A stretch of 51,636 nucleotides of DNA. Source: Paludibacteraceae bacterium (GTDB taxonomy: Bacteria; Bacteroidota; Bacteroidia; Bacteroidales; Paludibacteraceae). The notes beneath the pieces are model-generated. The model was not told the origin of the DNA. It did no database searches and saw only the letters and a program-made list of their open reading frames with translations. Within the stretch, counting starts at the first letter, position 1; each line of letters begins with the position of its first letter. The stretch is taken from NCBI GenBank assembly GCA_017447875.1, contig JAFSMP010000005.1:1-51636 (forward strand), written 5' to 3'. Below, piece after piece: positions 8,554-16,411 of this stretch. The position numbers were made by a program, and so were the translations under genes.

Positions 8554-9275
8554 ATATAATCCTGCCAATTCGGCCACTCATGCCCACCGGCACTCTCGTA
8601 ATAGGTATATTCGTAATGGTTGGTGTCCAACCAACGGCGGTAGGTCTGAATGGTATCGTACAGAAAATCGTCTTTGCCGATCGCCATCCAGTAGAGCGCA
8701 TTTTCATTACCTTCCATGCTGTACGGAGGGGTGATCAAAGCCGAAAAAACTCCGATGAAACCGAACTGATTCGGTAATGTCATCGTCACTTGTTGTGTAT
8801 GATACCCGCCCATGGACAAGCCGGCTATCGCACGATGGGACGGATCGGTACTGACCGCATAGCGTTGCTCCGTCTGAGCCATGAACGCCGCAAAGTTCGC
8901 CTCCCACTCTCCGTTCATCGCGTTCTCTTTCTCTTCTTCGTAGGTAGGACGACCCGGACAGTTATCCGGCATGACAATCACCATCTCACGCACCAATCCG
9001 CGTTGTAACAGACTATCCATGATCGCAAGCAGCCGACCTTGCTCTTTCCAGTCATTCTCGTTTCCCCACATGCCGTGCTGAAGGTACAACACCGGAAAAA
9101 GGGTCTCTTGGTTTTGCATGCGATCGGCATAAGCATCAGGCAGATACACGCAGCAGGGAACACCCAGAATGGTGTCCTTCTCGATGGTGCCCACTTTCGG
9201 TTGACCGTCCGAACAAGGGGTTTTGCAACTCATGATCAGACTGACCATCATCAGAAGAAAGAAAATCTTTTTCAT
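8526..9275 (-). CDS. Lipoprotein esterase of the esterase D / feruloyl esterase family (alpha/beta hydrolase)
   Basis: 249 residues. The start at 9275 gives a lipoprotein signal (MKKIFFLLMMVSLIMSC) with lipidated Cys19. The hydrolase core has an oxyanion-type LYLQHG segment, a nucleophile elbow GLSMGG near residue 153 and a probable catalytic His in GGHEWPNW near 231. The family includes xylan- and feruloyl-ester hydrolases as well as S-formylglutathione hydrolase, and the lipoprotein location suggests a substrate outside the cytoplasm. The precise substrate cannot be read from sequence. The transcript leader is about 20 nt. Confidence 0.85.
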   Translation of the reverse strand: MKKIFFLLMMVSLIMSCKTPCSDGQPKVGTIEKDTILGVPCCVYLPDAYADRMQNQETLFPVLYLQHGMWGNENDWKEQGRLLAIMDSLLQRGLVREMVIVMPDNCPGRPTYEEEKENAMNGEWEANFAAFMAQTEQRYAVSTDPSHRAIAGLSMGGYHTQQVTMTLPNQFGFIGVFSALITPPYSMEGNENALYWMAIGKDDFLYDTIQTYRRWLDTNHYEYTYYESAGGHEWPNWQDYICRFLQKLF

Positions 9276-9299
9276 AATCAACACATTCAAATAACTGCA

Positions 9300-9331
9300 C
9301 AAAATTACTGCTTTTTTTTCACATATCCAAA
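9300..9331 (-). promoter_or_regulatory. Promoter of esterase-comF
   Basis: Minus-strand TTTG (9331-9328) followed by GATATGTG, 20-nt spacer, TAATTTTG (9307-9300). It is divergent from the promoter at 9348, with -33 elements 16 nt apart. Confidence 0.75.
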
Positions 9332-9347
9332 TAAAATTACCAAAAAC

Positions 9348-9378
9348 TTGCATATATCAAAAATTATTAGTAATTTTG
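9348..9378 (+). promoter_or_regulatory. Promoter of yhcH-glgB-trx-gpmI
   Basis: TTG at 9348-9350 followed by CATATATC, 20-nt spacer, TAATTTTG at 9371-9378, then GCAG. It reads into the four-gene unit at 9422-14075. Confidence 0.75.
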
Positions 9379-9421
9379 CAGCGCATTTAGTTAATACGCA
9401 CTAACCAAAATATTAAATCGT

Positions 9422-9877
9422 ATGATACTGGATAAATTAGAGAACGCTGATTGGTATTACGACAGCGTACCCGGATTGAAAGAATTCATGAAATTCTACA
9501 ACGACAATGACCTGGAGGAATTGCCTGCATGCAAGATTTACCTGGACGGAAAGGACCTGTTTGTAAACATCCTCGATTTCAAGGGCAAGGAAGAAGCCAA
9601 ATGCCGTATGGAGGCGCACAAGGACTACCTGGATATCCAGATTCCGCTGGGCGATGACGAAGAGATGGGATGGAAAGCACAGGTGGACTGCCAAGACGTG
9701 ACGCAAGAGTACGACGAAGGCAAAGATGTGGAGTTCTACGGGGACAAAGCGACCGCTAAGTTCACCGTTCCTGCCGGTCATTTTGCCGTCTTCTTCCCCT
9801 CGGATGCGCACCAACCGGGTATTGCTCCGGGTAAGGAATACCGGAAGGTAATCGTTAAGGCACGCGTTAACCAATAA
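9422..9877 (+). CDS. YhcH/YjgK/YiaL (DUF386) family protein
   Basis: 151 residues, the usual length. The family has a cupin-like beta-sandwich fold and includes E. coli TabA and YhcH. Members are tied to sugar or sialic acid metabolism and to biofilm control, and the enzymatic role is not settled. Typical motifs are EAHKDYLDIQIPL near residue 67 and the metal-ligand candidate DAHQPGIAPG near 130. It is first in a unit with glgB, a thioredoxin-like lipoprotein and gpmI. A GTTAA word array fills the spacer to glgB. Confidence 0.88.
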   Translation: MILDKLENADWYYDSVPGLKEFMKFYNDNDLEELPACKIYLDGKDLFVNILDFKGKEEAKCRMEAHKDYLDIQIPLGDDEEMGWKAQVDCQDVTQEYDEGKDVEFYGDKATAKFTVPAGHFAVFFPSDAHQPGIAPGKEYRKVIVKARVNQ

Positions 9878-9881
9878 GAAA

Positions 9882-9899
9882 CCGTTAAATCGTTAAATT
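9882..9899 (+). repeat. Octamer word array, yhcH-glgB spacer
   Basis: CCGTTAAATCGTTAAATT: two copies of (C/T)CGTTAAA-type words directly after the yhcH stop, with further CGTTAA words in the last codons of yhcH. It matches the array before obgE. Confidence 0.5.
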
Positions 9900-9907
9900 A
9901 TTATACC

Positions 9908-11977
9908 ATGGCGACAAAGAAAGTAGTAGCTCCGAAACATCTGAAGATCGTAGAGCGGGATCCGTATCTGCAACCGTACGAGGGTGCATTGCAGGCACGT
10001 GCAGACTATGCGAAGAATAAAGAAGCAGAGATCACAGGCGGTCAACCGCTCAGTGCATGGGCTTCGGGATACCTGTATTTCGGATTACACCATACCAAAG
10101 ACGGATGGGTGATGCGTGAATGGGCACCGAACGCGACGGCTATCTATATCAAAGGTGATATGAACGGATGGCAGAAAGATGAAGCATATCGTCTGCAACC
10201 GGTTGGTAACGGCGTATGGGAAGCCAAATTGCCGGAAGAGGCACTCCATCATGAGCAGTTATACAAACTGCTGGTAGAGTGGAACGGCGGTTACGGAGAA
10301 CGTATCCCGAGTTACGTGCGCCGCGTGGTGCAGGATGAGCAGACGAAGATCTTCTCTGCGCAGGTCTGGAACGAACCTGAATACCAATGGAAGAACAAAG
10401 GTAAGAAATTCAAAGAGAAAGGCGGTCTCTACATCTACGAATGCCATATCGGTATGTCTTCGGAACAGGAGAAAGTCAATTCTTACGAGGAGTTCCGTCG
10501 CGACGTGCTACCGCGTATCGATGCACTGGGCTATAACTGCATCCAGATCATGGCCATTCAGGAACACCCGTACTACGGCAGTTTCGGATACCATGTGAGC
10601 AATTTCTTTGCTGCCAGCAGTCGTTTCGGTACGCCGAATGAGTTGAAGGCACTGATTGACGATGCCCACGGAAGAGGAATCCATGTGATCATGGATCTGG
10701 TGCACAGCCATGCGGTAAAGAACGAGTTGGAGGGTCTGGGTAATTTCGACGGAACGGGTTACCAGTACTTCCATGACGGAGGTCGTCGTGAGCACCCGGC
10801 ATGGGACAGCTTGTGCTTCAACTATGGCAAGAACGAAGTGCTGCATTTCCTGCTGAGCAACTGTAAGTTCTGGTTGGATGAGTACGACTTCGACGGATTC
10901 CGTTTTGACGGTGTGACGAGTATGATCTACCGCAGTCACGGTTTGGGAGAGGACTTCAACGGTTATCCGAGTTATTTCAACGGCAACGAAGACGGCGATG
11001 CACTGATGTACCTGACCTTGGCCAATAAGGTGATTCATGAGGTGAAACCCGAAGCGATCACGATAGCCGAAGAGATGTCGGGAATGCCGGGTCTGGCTGC
11101 GGCTATTGAGGATGGCGGTGTCGGTTTCGACTATCGTCTGGCAATGGGTATTCCGGATTTCTGGATCAAGTATATCAAGGAAGTGAAGGACGAAGACTGG
11201 AAAGCCGGTCATATCCTGTACGAGATGACCAACCGTCGTGAGGACGAGAAGACGATCTCGTACGCCGAGAGTCATGATCAGGCACTGGTAGGCGATAAGA
11301 CGATCATCTTCCGTCTGGTAGATTCCGACATGTACTGGCATTTCGAGCACGGACACTCCACCTATATGGCCGACCGCGGTATCGCGCTGCATAAGATGAT
11401 CCGACTGGTAACGGCATCCACCATCAATGGCGGATACTTGACCTTCATGGGTAACGAGTTCGGTCATCCGGAGTGGATCGATTTCCCGCGTGAGGGTAAC
11501 GGATGGAGTTATAAGTACGCCCGCCGTCAATGGAGTCTCGTGGACAACCCCAACTATTTCTTCGCAGACCTCAACCGATTCGATGAGAAGATGATTCATC
11601 TGCTCAAGCAACATATCCTGACGCAGAATCCGACGGCAGAGGAGAAGAAATACAATGTAGGCAAGCACCTGCCATGGGTGATGAAATGGTGGGACAACGA
11701 AGGTGACCAGGTAGTGGCTTACTCCCGTAACGACCTCCTGTTCATCTTCAACTGGAACGGTCAGAAGTCCTTCACCGACTATGGCATGCTCGTTCCGGAA
11801 GGCAAGTACAAAGTGGTGCTGAATACCGACGCGAAAGAGTTCGCCGGCTTCGGTCTGGCGGATGACAGCGTAGAGCACCTCACGCAATACGATCCGCTGT
11901 ACGAGAAAGACGGCAAGGGATGGTTGAAGATGTACCTGCCGGCACGCAGTGCAGTGGTATTACAAAAAATAGACTAA
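9908..11977 (+). CDS. glgB: 1,4-alpha-glucan branching enzyme (GH13)
   Basis: 689 residues. It creates alpha-1,6 branches in glycogen by moving oligoglucan segments. A CBM48-like N-terminal domain (MREWAPNATAIYIKGDMNGW, ~65-90) precedes the GH13 barrel. The barrel shows the nucleophile Asp in DGFRFDGVTSM (~334), the acid/base Glu in IAEEMSG (~388) and the transition-state Asp in ESHDQAL (~455). The C-terminus is an all-beta domain. The form is the shorter, eukaryote-like branching enzyme common in Bacteroidota. The stop is followed after 1 nt by the start of the thioredoxin-like gene, so translation is probably coupled. No other glg genes are in the window. Confidence 0.95.
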   Translation: MATKKVVAPKHLKIVERDPYLQPYEGALQARADYAKNKEAEITGGQPLSAWASGYLYFGLHHTKDGWVMREWAPNATAIYIKGDMNGWQKDEAYRLQPVGNGVWEAKLPEEALHHEQLYKLLVEWNGGYGERIPSYVRRVVQDEQTKIFSAQVWNEPEYQWKNKGKKFKEKGGLYIYECHIGMSSEQEKVNSYEEFRRDVLPRIDALGYNCIQIMAIQEHPYYGSFGYHVSNFFAASSRFGTPNELKALIDDAHGRGIHVIMDLVHSHAVKNELEGLGNFDGTGYQYFHDGGRREHPAWDSLCFNYGKNEVLHFLLSNCKFWLDEYDFDGFRFDGVTSMIYRSHGLGEDFNGYPSYFNGNEDGDALMYLTLANKVIHEVKPEAITIAEEMSGMPGLAAAIEDGGVGFDYRLAMGIPDFWIKYIKEVKDEDWKAGHILYEMTNRREDEKTISYAESHDQALVGDKTIIFRLVDSDMYWHFEHGHSTYMADRGIALHKMIRLVTASTINGGYLTFMGNEFGHPEWIDFPREGNGWSYKYARRQWSLVDNPNYFFADLNRFDEKMIHLLKQHILTQNPTAEEKKYNVGKHLPWVMKWWDNEGDQVVAYSRNDLLFIFNWNGQKSFTDYGMLVPEGKYKVVLNTDAKEFAGFGLADDSVEHLTQYDPLYEKDGKGWLKMYLPARSAVVLQKID

Positions 11978-11978
11978 T

Positions 11979-12527
11979 ATGAGAAAGTATCTTTGGATCA
12001 TAGCCGCGGCCCTATTGATGGTAGCATGCGGTAAGCCAACGGCAGAACAGACGACAGAAGAGCAGGAATCCCAGGAGGCGCAAGAGCAAGTAGCGGAACA
12101 AGCACCGGAAGCGGAGGCAGACTCGACGGTCTATATCGACATCACCGGTGTGACGCCTACCGGTAGTGAGTTGTCCTTAAGCAGTCTGGTAGGTCAGACG
12201 GACTACGTGCTGATTGATTTCTGGGCATCGTGGTGCGGTCCTTGCCGCCGCTTTGTGCCGGTGCTCAAAGAGATCTATGCGTCGCAACCGGAAGGGCATC
12301 TGCAGATTCTCAGTTGTTCGGTGGATCAAGATGTGATGGCATGGCAGGTAGCGCTGAACGAAGAACAGATGCCTTGGCCGCAGATGCGGGAAGATGCCGA
12401 TCATAAGTGTTCGGACAAGTATAAGGTCCAGTTCATTCCTCATACCGTCTTGATTAATAAAGAAGGTAAGATCGTGGCGGTGAATCCGGAAGAACCGGAG
12501 CTGGAGGAGATACTGCTGGGAGAGTAA
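11979..12527 (+). CDS. Thioredoxin-like lipoprotein (TlpA/ResA type)
   Basis: 182 residues. Lipoprotein signal with lipobox LMVAC and Cys17, an acidic Gln/Glu/Ala linker (~20-48), then a thioredoxin fold with active site WCGPC at residues 85-89 and the cis-Pro in FIPHTVLI. Such proteins reduce disulfides or mature haem proteins in the periplasm. The specific partner is unknown. It sits 1 nt after glgB and 15 nt before gpmI, in a metabolic operon with which it has no obvious functional link. Confidence 0.9.
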   Translation: MRKYLWIIAAALLMVACGKPTAEQTTEEQESQEAQEQVAEQAPEAEADSTVYIDITGVTPTGSELSLSSLVGQTDYVLIDFWASWCGPCRRFVPVLKEIYASQPEGHLQILSCSVDQDVMAWQVALNEEQMPWPQMREDADHKCSDKYKVQFIPHTVLINKEGKIVAVNPEEPELEEILLGE

Positions 12528-12542
12528 ATCAACAAAGTAGAT

Positions 12543-14075
12543 ATGAGTAAAGCATTATTAATGATTTTGGATGGCTGGGGCATCGGTAACAAGAGTAAAG
12601 CCGATGTGATCAGTGTGACGCCGACACCGCACTGGGATGCGCTGTTGGCTAAATATCCCCACTCGCAGTTACAGGCGAGCGGAGAGAATGTGGGTCTGCC
12701 GGACGGACAGATGGGTAACTCGGAGGTGGGTCACCTCAATATCGGTGCCGGTCGTGTGGTCTATCAGGATCTGGTGAAGATCAACCGTTCTATCCGGGAT
12801 AACTCGATCCTACAGAACCCGGAGATTATTGCAGCCTATAAGGCAGCTCAAGAGGCAGGTAAGAAACTGCATATCATGGGTCTGTGTTCGAACGGCGGTG
12901 TACACAGTTCGCTGGATCACCTGTTTAAGTTGGTCGAGATCGCCAAGGAATACGGTGTAGCCGACAAGACGTTTGTGCATTGTTTCATGGACGGTCGTGA
13001 TACGGATCCGAGGAGTGGTAAAGGTTTCATTGAGGACCTGCAAGGTGTATGCGACAAGAACGGTGCGCATATCGCTTCCATCATCGGTCGTTTCTATGCC
13101 ATGGATCGTGACAAACGGTGGGAGCGTATCAAAGTGGCATATGATCAACTGGTGAATGGTGAAGGCCGTCAAGAGACCGACATGGTAGCGGCTGTACAAG
13201 GATGCTACGACCGTCATACGGAGGAGCATAAGGACACGGACGAGTTCATGGAGCCGCTCGTGAATGCCACCTGCGACGGACGTATTGCCGAAGGCGATGT
13301 GGTGATCTTCTTCAACTACCGCAATGACCGTGCGAAAGAGATCACGATCGTGCTCACGCAACAAGACATGCCGGAGCAAGGCATGAAGACCATACCGGGT
13401 CTGAAATACTTCTGCATGACGCCTTATGACAGTTCGTTCCAGGGTCTGCATGTGCTCTATCCGAAAGAGAACGTGGAGAACACCCTTGGTGAGGTAGTAA
13501 GCAAACTCGGCATGAAACAGTTACGTATCGCAGAGACGGAGAAGTTCGCCCATGTGACCTTCTTCTTCAACGGCGGTCGTGAAGCCGAGTATCCGGGTGA
13601 GGAGCGTATCCTGATCCCGAGTCCGAAAGTGCCGACCTACGACATGAAACCCGAGATGAGTGCTCCGGAAGTGACGGAAGCACTGGTGGCTGCTATCCAG
13701 ACGCAGAAGTTCGATTATATCACGCTGAACTTCGCGAACGGCGACATGGTCGGTCATACGGGTGTGTATGAGGCGATCGAGAAAGCGGTGAAGACGATTG
13801 ACGAATGTAGTCATAAAGTGATTGAAGCCGCCCTGGAGAACGGATATGAGATCATCGTCATTGCCGATCACGGTAACTGCGACAACGCCATCAATGCGGA
13901 TGGCACTCCGAACACGGCGCACTCGCTCAATCCGGTTCCGTTCATCTATATCAGTAAGGAGCACGTGCACGCGCACGTGGAGGACGGTATCTTGGCGGAT
14001 GTAGCTCCGTCGATATGCCATATCTTAGGCATCGAGCAACCCAAAGAGATGACGGGTAAGAACCTGATCCACTAA
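12543..14075 (+). CDS. gpmI: 2,3-bisphosphoglycerate-independent phosphoglycerate mutase
   Basis: 510 residues, standard for iPGM. It interconverts 3- and 2-phosphoglycerate in glycolysis using two metal ions. Signatures are DGWG at residue 10 (metal Asp), the phosphoserine site GNSEVGH with Ser60, the substrate-loop segment [11 protein letters not shown] and the metal-binding ADHGNCDN near 440. It is the last gene of its unit and is followed by a strong terminator. Confidence 0.96.
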   Translation: MSKALLMILDGWGIGNKSKADVISVTPTPHWDALLAKYPHSQLQASGENVGLPDGQMGNSEVGHLNIGAGRVVYQDLVKINRSIRDNSILQNPEIIAAYKAAQEAGKKLHIMGLCSNGGVHSSLDHLFKLVEIAKEYGVADKTFVHCFMDGRDTDPRSGKGFIEDLQGVCDKNGAHIASIIGRFYAMDRDKRWERIKVAYDQLVNGEGRQETDMVAAVQGCYDRHTEEHKDTDEFMEPLVNATCDGRIAEGDVVIFFNYRNDRAKEITIVLTQQDMPEQGMKTIPGLKYFCMTPYDSSFQGLHVLYPKENVENTLGEVVSKLGMKQLRIAETEKFAHVTFFFNGGREAEYPGEERILIPSPKVPTYDMKPEMSAPEVTEALVAAIQTQKFDYITLNFANGDMVGHTGVYEAIEKAVKTIDECSHKVIEAALENGYEIIVIADHGNCDNAINADGTPNTAHSLNPVPFIYISKEHVHAHVEDGILADVAPSICHILGIEQPKEMTGKNLIH

Positions 14076-14077
14076 AA

Positions 14078-14112
14078 AAGAAAGCGACTCGCAAGAGCCG
14101 CTTCTTTTTTTC
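14078..14112. terminator. Bidirectional Rho-independent terminator
   Basis: AAGCG-A-CTC, loop GCAA, GAG-C-CGCTT with one internal mismatch. T-rich tracts follow on both strands. It ends gpmI on the plus strand and the small lipoprotein gene on the minus strand. Confidence 0.85.
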
Positions 14113-14144
14113 AGGTCTAATACCTTGATTGAGCAACAAGTTGA

Positions 14145-14339
14145 TTACTCTGCAGCCTCAGCAGCAGCCTCCTCAGCGGGAGCCTCTACCTCAGCTTCAG
14201 CCTCAACAGCGGTGCTGTCTGCCTCTACTACCTCAACTGCTTCAGCAGCCTCAGCCTCTTGGCAGCACTTTTTCTCGCACTTGTTGCCGCAGCTCATTGC
14301 AGCGAATGCAACAGCTACGATAAGAAGCATTTTCTTCAT
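14145..14339 (-). CDS. Very small Cys-rich, Ala/Glu-rich lipoprotein
   Basis: 64 residues from the ATG at 14339. Lipobox AAMSC gives a mature N-terminus CGNKCEKKCC, with five cysteines in ten residues, followed by about 40 residues made almost only of Ala, Glu and Val with an occasional Asp, Ser or Thr. The last residues (VEAPAEEAAAEAAE) closely resemble the end of the S16 protein encoded at 44409. I do not recognise a function. The cysteines could bind metal or form disulfides and the acidic tail is probably disordered. It has its own promoter and a ~140 nt leader, which is long for this window, and it shares the gpmI terminator. Confidence 0.75.
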   Translation of the reverse strand: MKKMLLIVAVAFAAMSCGNKCEKKCCQEAEAAEAVEVVEADSTAVEAEAEVEAPAEEAAAEAAE

Positions 14340-14477
14340 AATTTTAAAATTGATTTTTAAAATCATGGAACTTTGGCGTCGTCGGGTTGCGTAAACGAGT
14401 TTACACACGACTTGCACAAACTTTCATAACTTTTTAAGCTTAAAAAATCCGTTAATTCTTCGTCTTTTTACGAAAAA
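14340..14477 (-). promoter_or_regulatory. Structured leader of the small lipoprotein mRNA
   Basis: About 140 untranslated nt between the predicted transcript start and the ATG. It contains the perfect palindrome TTTTTAAGCTTAAAAA (14431-14446) and GTAAAC-GA-GTTTAC (14391-14404). An in-frame upstream extension of the coding region gives no plausible signal peptide, so I treat this as leader. Confidence 0.5.
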
Positions 14478-14482
14478 CGCTG

Positions 14483-14514
14483 CAAAATTACTGCTTTTTT
14501 TGCATATGTGCAAA
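14483..14514 (-). promoter_or_regulatory. Promoter of the small lipoprotein
   Basis: Minus-strand TTTG (14514-14511) followed by CACATATG, 20-nt spacer, TAATTTTG (14490-14483). Its -33 element is one half of a palindrome whose other half is the -33 of the divergent promoter. Confidence 0.8.
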
Positions 14515-14530
14515 TTTTTTTGTAATTTTG
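14499..14530 (+). promoter_or_regulatory. Promoter of PASTA-rluD-porX unit
   Basis: TTTG (14499-14502) followed by CATATGTG, 20-nt spacer, TAATTTTG (14523-14530). The element TTTGCATATGTGCAAA at 14499-14514 serves both directions. Confidence 0.8.
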
Positions 14531-14550
14531 CGCACTAAATTTTGCATTTT

Positions 14551-15393
14551 ATGGCTAAAAAGGGTATTTTTGACAAATCTGACCTCAAATTTGTGGGTAT
14601 AAACATCGGAATTGCCGTAGTGATAGGTATTGTGATCATCGTCAGTCTGGTGATTTGGTTGCGTGGATACACGCAACACGGTGTCGAAGTGGTGGTGGAA
14701 GACGTGCGTGGGATGGTAACTGCAGAAGCGGAACCGATCTTAGCTTCGAACGGTCTGCATATGGTGGTAGTCGATTCTACCTATTCGGACAAGGTGCCCT
14801 TCGGTACTATTGTCGATCAATCCCCCAAACCGGACAGTCATGCCAAGCATGGTCGTGCGGTATATGTAGTGATCAATGCATCGGGTAAACGGCAAGTGAC
14901 GATGCCTAACCTGCAGGATATGAGTTACCGTCAGGCGGAGACAACCTTACGCGGCATGGGACTGATCGTGGATTCGATTTATGAGTACGAGCCTTCGGCT
15001 TTCCGCGACTTGGTGCTGGATGTGAAGATGGAGGATACGATCAGTATCCAACCGGGGGATAAGATCGCAGTCGGTACGACGGTGCGTCTGGTAGTGGGTT
15101 TCGGTAAAGGAACGGAGATGGTCGAAGTACCGACACTGGTAGGTCTGACCTTACGGGATGCCCGTAGTCTTTTGCTCAGTCGCCGATTGACCGTAGGTGC
15201 AGTGACGTACGACGAAGAAGAGACCCAGGCAATCGATGAGGCCGAGAAAAAAGAATATTATATCTACCGCCAGACGCCCGATGCCGGTGAACGGATCTTG
15301 GAAGGAGAGACGGTGTCGTTACGCCTCTCGACGGATATCGAGAAAGTGGTAAGCGGTGGAGGAAGCGATAACGAGGATGGAAACTGGTTCTGA
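14551..15393 (+). CDS. PASTA-domain membrane protein
   Basis: 280 residues from the ATG at 14551. An upstream in-frame TTG is less likely. A single membrane helix (15-37) is followed by three PASTA-like repeats outside the membrane, with the typical VP-L-G--L-DA/EA--LL signature in MPNLQDMSYRQAETTLRGMG and VPTLVGLTLRDARSLLL. PASTA domains bind peptidoglycan or beta-lactams in other bacteria. No kinase domain is attached. It sits directly upstream of rluD, whose start overlaps its end by 17 nt. Confidence 0.9.
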   Translation: MAKKGIFDKSDLKFVGINIGIAVVIGIVIIVSLVIWLRGYTQHGVEVVVEDVRGMVTAEAEPILASNGLHMVVVDSTYSDKVPFGTIVDQSPKPDSHAKHGRAVYVVINASGKRQVTMPNLQDMSYRQAETTLRGMGLIVDSIYEYEPSAFRDLVLDVKMEDTISIQPGDKIAVGTTVRLVVGFGKGTEMVEVPTLVGLTLRDARSLLLSRRLTVGAVTYDEEETQAIDEAEKKEYYIYRQTPDAGERILEGETVSLRLSTDIEKVVSGGGSDNEDGNWF

Positions 15394-16411
15394 TCTGCTA
15401 TTCGAACGCTGGCGGTGTGAGGTCGATAAGGGACAAGGCAAGGAGCGCGTAGATAAGTACCTTGCGGAGCACATGACCAACACCAGCCGCAACCGTATCC
15501 AAACGGCTGCGGATGCCGGTAACGTGTGGGTGAACGGAGCCGCGGTGGCATCCAACTACCGCGTCAAACCGGGTGATATCATTCAGGTGTTACTGGATCA
15601 TGAGCCGCATGACTTCACCATCACGCCGGAGAATATCCCGCTCCATATCGTGTATGAAGATGAGGACCTGCTGGTGGTGAATAAACCGGCCGGTCTGGTC
15701 GTTCATCCGGGTCACGGCAACTACGAGCATACGCTGCTGCATGCCTTAGCATGGCATTTTGAGCATTCAGTATTCAGTCATCAGCATTCAGACATCAACA
15801 ATCCGGATATAGGACTCGTTCATCGCATCGACAAAGACACGTCCGGATTATTGCTGATTGCCAAGACGCCGGAGGCGAAGGCGAACCTGGCCAAGCAGTT
15901 CTTCGACCATACGACTGAACGCACCTATAATGCCTTGGTTTGGGGTACGTTCAAAGAAGACAGCGGTACCATCGAAGGGGCACTGGCTCGTGATAACCGC
16001 GACCGAACGATCTACCGCGTATGGGATATAGAAGAATGTCCGCAGGCCAAAGAAGCCGTCACGCATTGGCGGGTGCTGGAGCGTTTCCCGTATGTGACGC
16101 TGGTGGAATGTAAGTTGGAGACCGGCCGTACGCACCAGATACGCGTGCATATGAAGCATATAGGCCATCCGCTTTTCTGCGACGACAAATACGGCGGATG
16201 CGAGATACTCAAGGGTCTTCGTACGCAGAAATACCGCCAGTATATCGAGAACTGTTTCGCGCTTTGTCCGCGGCAGGTGTTGCACGCGCGCACTTTGGGA
16301 TTTACCCATCCGCGTACGGGTGAACGGATGTTCTTCGACAGCGAGTGGCCGGAAGATATGACGAACTTGATAAATAAATGGAGAAACTATGAACCGAATA
16401 CTTTGGGTTGA
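15377..16411 (+). CDS. rluD: RluD-type 23S rRNA pseudouridine synthase
   Basis: 344 residues from the ATG at 15377, inside the end of the PASTA gene. An S4 RNA-binding domain (~20-65) precedes the pseudouridine synthase domain. The catalytic Asp152 lies in GLVHRIDKDTSGLL, and the C-terminal GRTHQIRVHMKHIGHP motif is present. In E. coli RluD modifies helix 69 of 23S rRNA. The segment encoded by 15762-15796 (HSVFSHQHSDI) is made of five heptamer words and looks slightly longer than in relatives I remember, just before the catalytic motif. Confidence 0.92.
   Translation: METGSDLLFERWRCEVDKGQGKERVDKYLAEHMTNTSRNRIQTAADAGNVWVNGAAVASNYRVKPGDIIQVLLDHEPHDFTITPENIPLHIVYEDEDLLVVNKPAGLVVHPGHGNYEHTLLHALAWHFEHSVFSHQHSDINNPDIGLVHRIDKDTSGLLLIAKTPEAKANLAKQFFDHTTERTYNALVWGTFKEDSGTIEGALARDNRDRTIYRVWDIEECPQAKEAVTHWRVLERFPYVTLVECKLETGRTHQIRVHMKHIGHPLFCDDKYGGCEILKGLRTQKYRQYIENCFALCPRQVLHARTLGFTHPRTGERMFFDSEWPEDMTNLINKWRNYEPNTLG
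15762..15796 (+). repeat. Five-heptamer word array inside rluD
   Basis: AGCATTC, AGTATTC, AGTCATC, AGCATTC, AGACATC in direct succession. Words 1 and 4 are identical. The same word family recurs in porX 720 bases downstream. Confidence 0.75.

Noticed and set aside
14160-14260. Possible trinucleotide microsatellite (GCA/CCT-rich)
   Set aside because: It is the coding sequence of the Ala/Glu tail. The period of three reflects codons, and the same is true of 44409-44600.
14340-14417. N-terminal extension of the small lipoprotein
   Set aside because: It would bury the lipobox behind 26 residues. The region has palindromes and fits a leader better.
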